From Proteromonas lacertae (lineage: Eukaryota > Sar > Bigyra > Opalinata > Proteromonadidae): a DNA stretch of 24,171 nucleotides. The position numbers and the translations under genes were made by a program. Of this stretch, positions 20,300 to 24,171 are shown one piece after another. Position 1 is the first letter of the stretch; every line of letters begins with the position of its first letter. The stretch lies in NCBI GenBank assembly GCA_002245135.1, contig NGBS01001240.1, positions 1-24,171 of the forward strand. Reading direction: 5' to 3'. A model generated the notes under the pieces. It searched no databases and was not told where the DNA came from. It saw only the letters and a list, made by a program, of their open reading frames with translations.

Positions 20300-21069
20300 T
20301 TATATTTCCATTTCCTCACTATCTATTTCCTCATCATCATCAGGATCCTCATCCATTGCAGAAGGAATGACAACATCAATCTTTCTTTTCTTTGGAGCTG
20401 GTTTAGGACATAATTCAACTTTTACTTTTCCACTACTTGAATCTTCCTCTTTAACATTTCTTTGTTTCTTTTGTTGTCTTTGTTTATCATAATACTCCTT
20501 CTTTTTAAGCGACATCTTTCACAACTTTTGTTTTTGTCACCGTTTGGCTTTGTTGCAAAGTTCTCTAAAGGAAGGATTTTGTTACATGTAGAACACTTTT
20601 GTGATCCTTCTGGTACTGGAGCTGATTCCTTCTTCTTTTTAGGAATAGGAATGGCTTTATCATCTTCTTCCTCTTCATCATCATCATCTGCAAATGGTTC
20701 GATAGGATTAATTCCTATTTTAAAATCTGATAAAGGAATTTTTGATTTCCAAGCAGTGAGGAAATCAATAAAATCCTCTTGTCTTGCATTTGCTATCCTG
20801 TATAAGCTTAATCCATCAATAAGATTTCTTAAAAGGATCTCTGTCATACTTCTTGTATGATTCACCATAATATCCCAAAAATGAGAGTTGCTAAAAATAA
20901 AGTCATCAAAATTCTCTTTTGTAAGCACCTTAGATTCATCTAATTGAGGAATAATGAGTGGAGGAGGAGCAGCAACCTTTGGTGAACTAGGAAATGAACT
21001 TATGTTCATATCATCTTGTAAATCGGAATTCATTTTTTGATTTTTAAATTTATTATGATAAGTTTTCAA
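20300..21069 (-). pseudogene. CxxC zinc-finger-like protein of the element, broken
   Basis: The N-terminal part (likely start MNSDLQDDMN at 21033, in an A-rich context) is followed by a helical region, ENFDDFIFSNSHFWDIMVNH and RNLIDGLSLYRIANARQEDF, an acidic DDDDEEEEDD patch, and a zinc-finger-like unit with CSTCNKILPLENFATKP and CERCR. That unit resembles the CxxC...F...CxxC domain common in phage and large-virus proteins. The 3' part of the locus encodes basic and acidic stretches (KPAPKKRKID and DEDPDDDEEID). The locus looks broken, with about one break. Confidence 0.6.
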
Positions 21070-21132
21070 AAAGTTCTAGAAAATACTTAATTAAAATAAA
21101 ATCAAGAAATTAGTAAAATTCTAATTAACCAA

Positions 21133-21528
21133 TCAAATTGTTTTCCTTTTCTTTACATTTTCCCTTTCATCTTCCTTTTCTTTGTCGTAATCTAAAATCA
21201 AGCAGATAATCGATATGTTCCTTATCTTCCAAATCCTTTCCGCAATTTCCGCATGTTTCCTTTGATAGGAGGATCGACTATCCTCAATGCTCATTTGGAG
21301 TCTCTCTAATGATTGAGGAATATTTTCTTCCTTCTTCTTGTTTTTCTTCTTTTTAACATATTGTAAATAATCTTTATATTCCTCCACACATAACTTATAA
21401 TCCTCATAATATTCATCTAACTTACTATATTCATGAGATATAGAAATTTCCTCCATATCCCACCATTTCCTCTTATTTATATTTTCAAACAACCCAAAAT
21501 CAATATAGTCAAGATTATCCTGTTTCAT
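21133..21528 (-). CDS. Charged helical protein, unknown
   Basis: 131 residues from MKQDNLDYIDFGLFENINKR. It includes KWWDMEEISISHEYSKLDEYYEDYKLCVEEYKDYLQY, given here only to show the helical Tyr/Glu-rich first half (key parts: KWWDMEE, KLDEYYEDYK). A KKKKNKKKEE block and a basic KKRKTI C-terminus follow. Predicted mostly helical. The leader is T-rich on the minus strand, with only a weak match to the shared motif. Confidence 0.55.
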   Translation of the reverse strand: MKQDNLDYIDFGLFENINKRKWWDMEEISISHEYSKLDEYYEDYKLCVEEYKDYLQYVKKKKNKKKEENIPQSLERLQMSIEDSRSSYQRKHAEIAERIWKIRNISIICLILDYDKEKEDERENVKKRKTI

Positions 21529-21599
21529 AAGAAAATAGAAAGAAAAATGAAAATGAAATAAACCCTAGAAAATAAACACAAATAAGATCAAAATCCTTT

Positions 21600-21875
21600 T
21601 TAGAATAAATGCCTCATTATTATTTGATCTTCAGAAACTGGTCCTTCTACTTTTGGTTCAGTTTTGGTAGGTACTGATAATTCTATTTCAGTTCCATGGT
21701 ATAGAAAATTGAAATGAATATCGCTACAACCGTAATAAATGCGAATCTTCCAATTCTTTAATCTTTCCTCCATGTTGTCCGCTATAACAATAGTATATAC
21801 TCCTTTTTCTAATTCCTTCAATGATGCCATCCTCAATTGAGTATTAGGATAATCAAGATGTAAATCTGAATACAT
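21600..21875 (-). CDS. Small beta-rich protein, unknown
   Basis: 91 residues, MYSDLHLDYPNTQLRMASL at the start. The middle (GVYTIVIADNMEERL, WKIRIYYGCSDIHFNFLYHG, TEIELSVP) alternates hydrophobic and polar residues, suggesting a small beta domain. No family is recognised. The best copy of the shared upstream motif (21884-21908) is just 8 bp from the start. Confidence 0.6.
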   Translation of the reverse strand: MYSDLHLDYPNTQLRMASLKELEKGVYTIVIADNMEERLKNWKIRIYYGCSDIHFNFLYHGTEIELSVPTKTEPKVEGPVSEDQIIMRHLF

Positions 21876-21883
21876 TTTTTCTT

Positions 21884-21908
21884 AAAAACCAACAAGAAAA
21901 TTGAAAAT
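21884..21908 (-). promoter_or_regulatory. Shared upstream motif, copy 3
   Basis: The plus strand reads AAAAACCAACAAGAAAAT followed by TGAAAAT. It has one extra C relative to copies 1 and 2. It sits immediately upstream of the start at 21875, supporting a role in transcription start. Confidence 0.6.
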
Positions 21909-21996
21909 AAAATATCGTTATACAATACTTAAATTTTAATTGCTAACATTTGATTGGTTAATAACGGAAAATCTGGATTTTGTATTTTGGTGTATT

Positions 21997-22969
21997 TTAA
22001 AAATAATGAGAATTTTCTTTTCTAAAATTATCATATCTTTGTCCCATCTCATTGATATCAGGTATACTATATTTTGCTCTTTGTTCTGGTGTCATATATC
22101 TAGGATGATCTAATACAGCATGATTATATGTTGCTTGTCTATTCATTTGTGCAATATAATTTTCATAATGAGGATCATCTGGAGTAATGTAATTTTTTAT
22201 AGGACGATTCATAATACTCCATTTTGGTTGAAAAGGTGGAGGATCAAACATAGTACTTGCAGTTTTAGTTTCTGGAGGAGGTGGAGGAAATGGTTTATAC
22301 ACATCTGTTTGTGCATCTTTATATTCAGGAGGTAGGATTTGTATTAGTTTCCTCTGTACTAAATGATCTTTCAGGAGGTGGTAAATTAACTGAAGGATTA
22401 ACCCAATGTTTTAACAACTGAGGTTCATCTGTTTGAGCATACCCTGAAGTTTTGATGGAAAATAATTCTTTGGTTCAATATACATTTCCGATAATTTTCT
22501 TTCATTAACAAAAGAGGATATAGGAGTTTCTGTTGTTCTTCCTAAAGTTGTAATCGGAGTTGTAAAAGTCGGTGTTTGTTGAACTGTAAGAGGTCTTTCT
22601 GGAGGAACAATATTGATAGAAGGATAGGGATTTTCAACTATAAGTTTATTAATCTTGATATTTCGAGAATTGTCCTCATTTCTTTCATTCAAACCTATAA
22701 ACAAAATATAATAAGAATTAAAAATTACTTTTTAAAAAATTACTTATATCTGCATCTCCAACTCCATCTTTTAAAGGATCATAATTTAATCCTCCTGTAG
22801 GAATTGATTTAGGATCATACATTCTTGGTAATAAAGAATCTCTTATACTTCCTGTCCTTCCATATGGAACACTTCTTGTTAGAGGATCAGAAGCTCCAAA
22901 CATAAATCCTCCTTTCATCATCTTCAATTGATTTTCTAATCTTTGTTTTCCTAAATTTAATTTTATCAT
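21997..22969 (-). pseudogene. Proline-rich protein locus of the element, broken
   Basis: Coding stretches in more than one frame share a style. They contain FMFGASDPLTRSVPYGRTG and PRMYDPKSIPTGGLNYDPL (23-22.7 kb), a Pro/Thr-rich NIVPPERPLTVQQTPTF region (22.6 kb), and FPPPPPETK with DPPPFQPKW (22.3 kb). A host-type intron may be present. It is an extended, low-complexity Pro-rich product of unknown role. The locus is broken, with about two breaks. Confidence 0.5.
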
Positions 22970-22979
22970 TTCTTGTTCT

Positions 22980-23310
22980 CTTTTGAAGATTTCATCTTTA
23001 TTATCCTCATTAACTGGTAAGATTCCATTCCTTCATAGTCTGTTATTTTTTATTAATATCTATTAAGTTGTTTTTCAGTTCATTTATTTTCTGTAATTGG
23101 CTATCGAATTGCATTCCTTGTAATGATCCAATCTAGATTGGTTAACATTGTATACTAATTCAGGAGCATCCATATCATATGCTAATCTCTTGAAACTTTT
23201 ATTTAATTTTCTTTTGTATTTTCTTTTATGAGATCTCTTGCCTATCCTAGAAGATACTCTTTTGCCAATTCAGTGATCAATTTGTTAATAATATTTGATT
23301 TTTCATATTA
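22980..23310 (-). pseudogene. Remnant of a basic protein gene of the element
   Basis: Short coding stretches, including GKRSHKRKYKRKL and RLAYDMDAPELVYNVNQSRL. The product was basic and Lys/Arg-rich. It is broken, with about two breaks. A weaker form of the shared upstream motif lies at 23311-23339. Confidence 0.4.
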
Positions 23311-23339
23311 CCCAAGAAAAACAAAAATGAAAAAAATAT
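23311..23339 (-). promoter_or_regulatory. Shared upstream motif, divergent copy
   Basis: The plus strand reads CCCAAGAAAAACAAAAATGA, sharing the CAAGAAAA core and the downstream A-run with ATGAAA. It is weaker than the three main copies and precedes the basic-protein remnant. Confidence 0.4.
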
Positions 23340-23402
23340 AAATTTAATAAAATGGAGCAAATGCTTCCTTACTAGGATCTATAATAATTCCGTTAATTTT
23401 TT

Positions 23403-23846
23403 CTACTTTGGCTTCCCAATTGGAGCATTCTTTGGAGGATCCTTTAATTTGCTTTTATCAGAGGATTTCTTTTCTGTAATTTCCTCTTCATCTGATCCTT
23501 CACTCTCTACTGACTTTTTAGATTCCTCATCCTCATCCTCACTTGAACTTACTTCTACAACTTTCTTTTTTGGAGCATTCTTTTTAGTTTTTTTCCTTTT
23601 TGCTTTTCGAGCTTTTTCCAAACTTTTAATCCTATTCTTATATTGTTCTGATGTAAGCTTTCTCCTAGGAGCAGTAGATGCTGTTTGAAATGCACTGTTC
23701 AATCCTTGTAATTGACTTAGTATTTGTAAGTCTATTGAGCACTTTTAGATAAATAGTCATCATCATCGTAATAATCATCATAAAATCCATCATCGTAATT
23801 CTGATAATATGATTGATTTCTATTGTTATTGTAATATGGATTCATT
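23403..23846 (-). pseudogene. Tyr/Asp-rich then Lys/Glu-rich protein locus of the element, broken
   Basis: The 5' end reads MNPYYNNNRNQSYYQNYDDG and is rich in Tyr and Asp. The 3' part has RRKLTSEQYKNRIKSLEKARK, a KRKKTKKNAPKKK cluster and acidic serine patches (SSSEDEDEESKK). Alternating basic and acidic blocks suggest a nucleic-acid-binding or disordered scaffold protein. It is broken, with about one break. Confidence 0.5.
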
Positions 23847-23879
23847 TTTATATAGAAAAACAAAATAAAAATAATAATA

Positions 23880-24171
23880 AAATTTAAGATGAGATTTTAC
23901 TTAAAAGGAAATTATTTAATTTCATAGGAATACTTGTATGCTCCTCCTTTATACAGTATGTACGATGTCTATGTCTTCTTGCTCGACTGCCTCTTCTTCT
24001 ACGTCTTCTACCTCCATTTACACCAAATCTTATTCCTCCTTTTACTTTCCTAATCCTAATACTTTCATGATATCTAAAGCTTTGCTTGCAACTTCAGTTA
24101 CTTTTCCTCTTCCTTTCTTCAATCCGCGAAACATTGTATTCGGTACTTCATGTCTTATAAGTTTACCCATC
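23880..24171 (-). pseudogene. Arginine-rich protein locus of the element, broken, continues past the window edge
   Basis: One stretch starts MGKLIRHEVPNTMFRGLKKG at the window edge and includes VTEVASKALDIMKVLGLG. Another is extremely Arg-rich (GGRRRRRRGSRARRHRHR). Such a composition is typical of DNA-condensing core proteins (adenovirus pVII/pX-like or protamine-like), but that is analogy only. It is broken, with about one break, and the gene's true start may lie outside the window. Confidence 0.45.

Larger units (their letters stand above)
17213..24171. mobile_element. Putative endogenous DNA-virus-like element, partial and decayed, family undetermined
   Basis: The left end is placed where the MFS gene is cut; the right end lies outside the window. 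All likely genes are on the minus strand, short and without recognisable homologues. They share an A-rich motif upstream of several starts and use the word GAGGA/TCCTC far more than the host genes do. Predicted products (single-pass membrane protein, CxxC zinc-finger-like protein, acid-tailed, proline-rich and Arg-rich proteins) suit a virion/accessory module. The element appears broken, with roughly half a dozen breaks, mostly in the right half. It looks old but not ancient, since several genes are still open. No hallmark gene (capsid, packaging ATPase, integrase, polymerase) is visible, so a Polinton-like, adintovirus-like or larger DNA virus cannot be told apart. A divergent host gene cluster remains possible. 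Confidence 0.5.

Noticed and set aside
1-24171. Alternative genetic code (ciliate-like stop reassignment)
   Set aside because: Conserved genes end at TAA (NAE1, coiled-coil gene, GGT, E2F), TGA (CCDC112, pseudouridine synthase) or TAG (acyltransferase), and no in-frame stop is needed in intact conserved domains.
1-24171. tRNA, rRNA or CRISPR arrays
   Set aside because: No cloverleaf-like GC-containing segment, rRNA core motif or regularly spaced repeat was seen. The GC-rich block at 17461 does not fold like a tRNA.
17213-24171. LTR retrotransposon or retrovirus
   Set aside because: No reverse transcriptase, protease, integrase or LTR-like direct repeats were seen, and the many short genes do not fit that layout.

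Overview
This window comes from an AT-rich microbial eukaryote with a compact genome. Genes lie on both strands, intergenic gaps are mostly 100-250 bp, and most genes carry several very short GT-AG introns (usually 27-48 nt, typical donor GTAT, acceptor often TATAG or AATAG). All three standard stop codons are used, so I see no alternative genetic code. I cannot name the species. A CCDC112-like centriolar/ciliary protein, an atypical E2F and the NEDD8 E1 subunit NAE1 point to a free-living or host-associated protist (or early-branching opisthokont/amoebozoan-like lineage) that probably makes centrioles or flagella.

Positions 1-16.6 kb are ordinary host genes. In order they are: the 3' part of an AGPAT-type lysophospholipid acyltransferase (+, with several frameshifts); a neutral sphingomyelinase (SMPD2-like, -, frameshifted); NAE1/APP-BP1 (-, three exons, including a hidden 45-nt stopless intron); a CCDC112 homologue (-, seven exons); an atypical E2F (E2F7/8/DEL type with two DNA-binding domains, +, six exons), divergent from CCDC112 with a consensus E2F site in the shared promoter; a coiled-coil protein with internal repeats (+, one frameshift visible by comparing its own repeats); a fragment of a GCC2/GCC3 cysteine-rich surface-type protein (+); a bacterial-type gamma-glutamyltransferase (-, five exons); an unrecognised Lys/His-rich protein with C-terminal CxxC motifs (-, four exons); and a TruA/Pus1-like tRNA pseudouridine synthase with an unknown C-terminal extension (+, three exons).

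At about 16.8-17.2 kb a major-facilitator transporter starts normally and stops after about four membrane helices. From there to the right edge (about 7 kb) the DNA looks different. All likely genes are on the minus strand, short, and not recognisable. Three related A-rich motifs lie just upstream of gene starts, with weaker relatives further right. The word GAGGA/TCCTC is strongly over-used on both strands, in coding and non-coding DNA. The left end carries three tandem hairpins built from that word, plus a GC-rich block. Products include a single-pass membrane protein, a CxxC zinc-finger-like protein, proline-rich and acidic/basic proteins, and an extremely arginine-rich stretch. I interpret this as the left part of an old, decayed DNA-virus-like element, family undetermined, that inserted into the transporter gene. 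No capsid, packaging ATPase, integrase or polymerase is visible here, so that reading is inference. This is the part of the window most likely to be undescribed.
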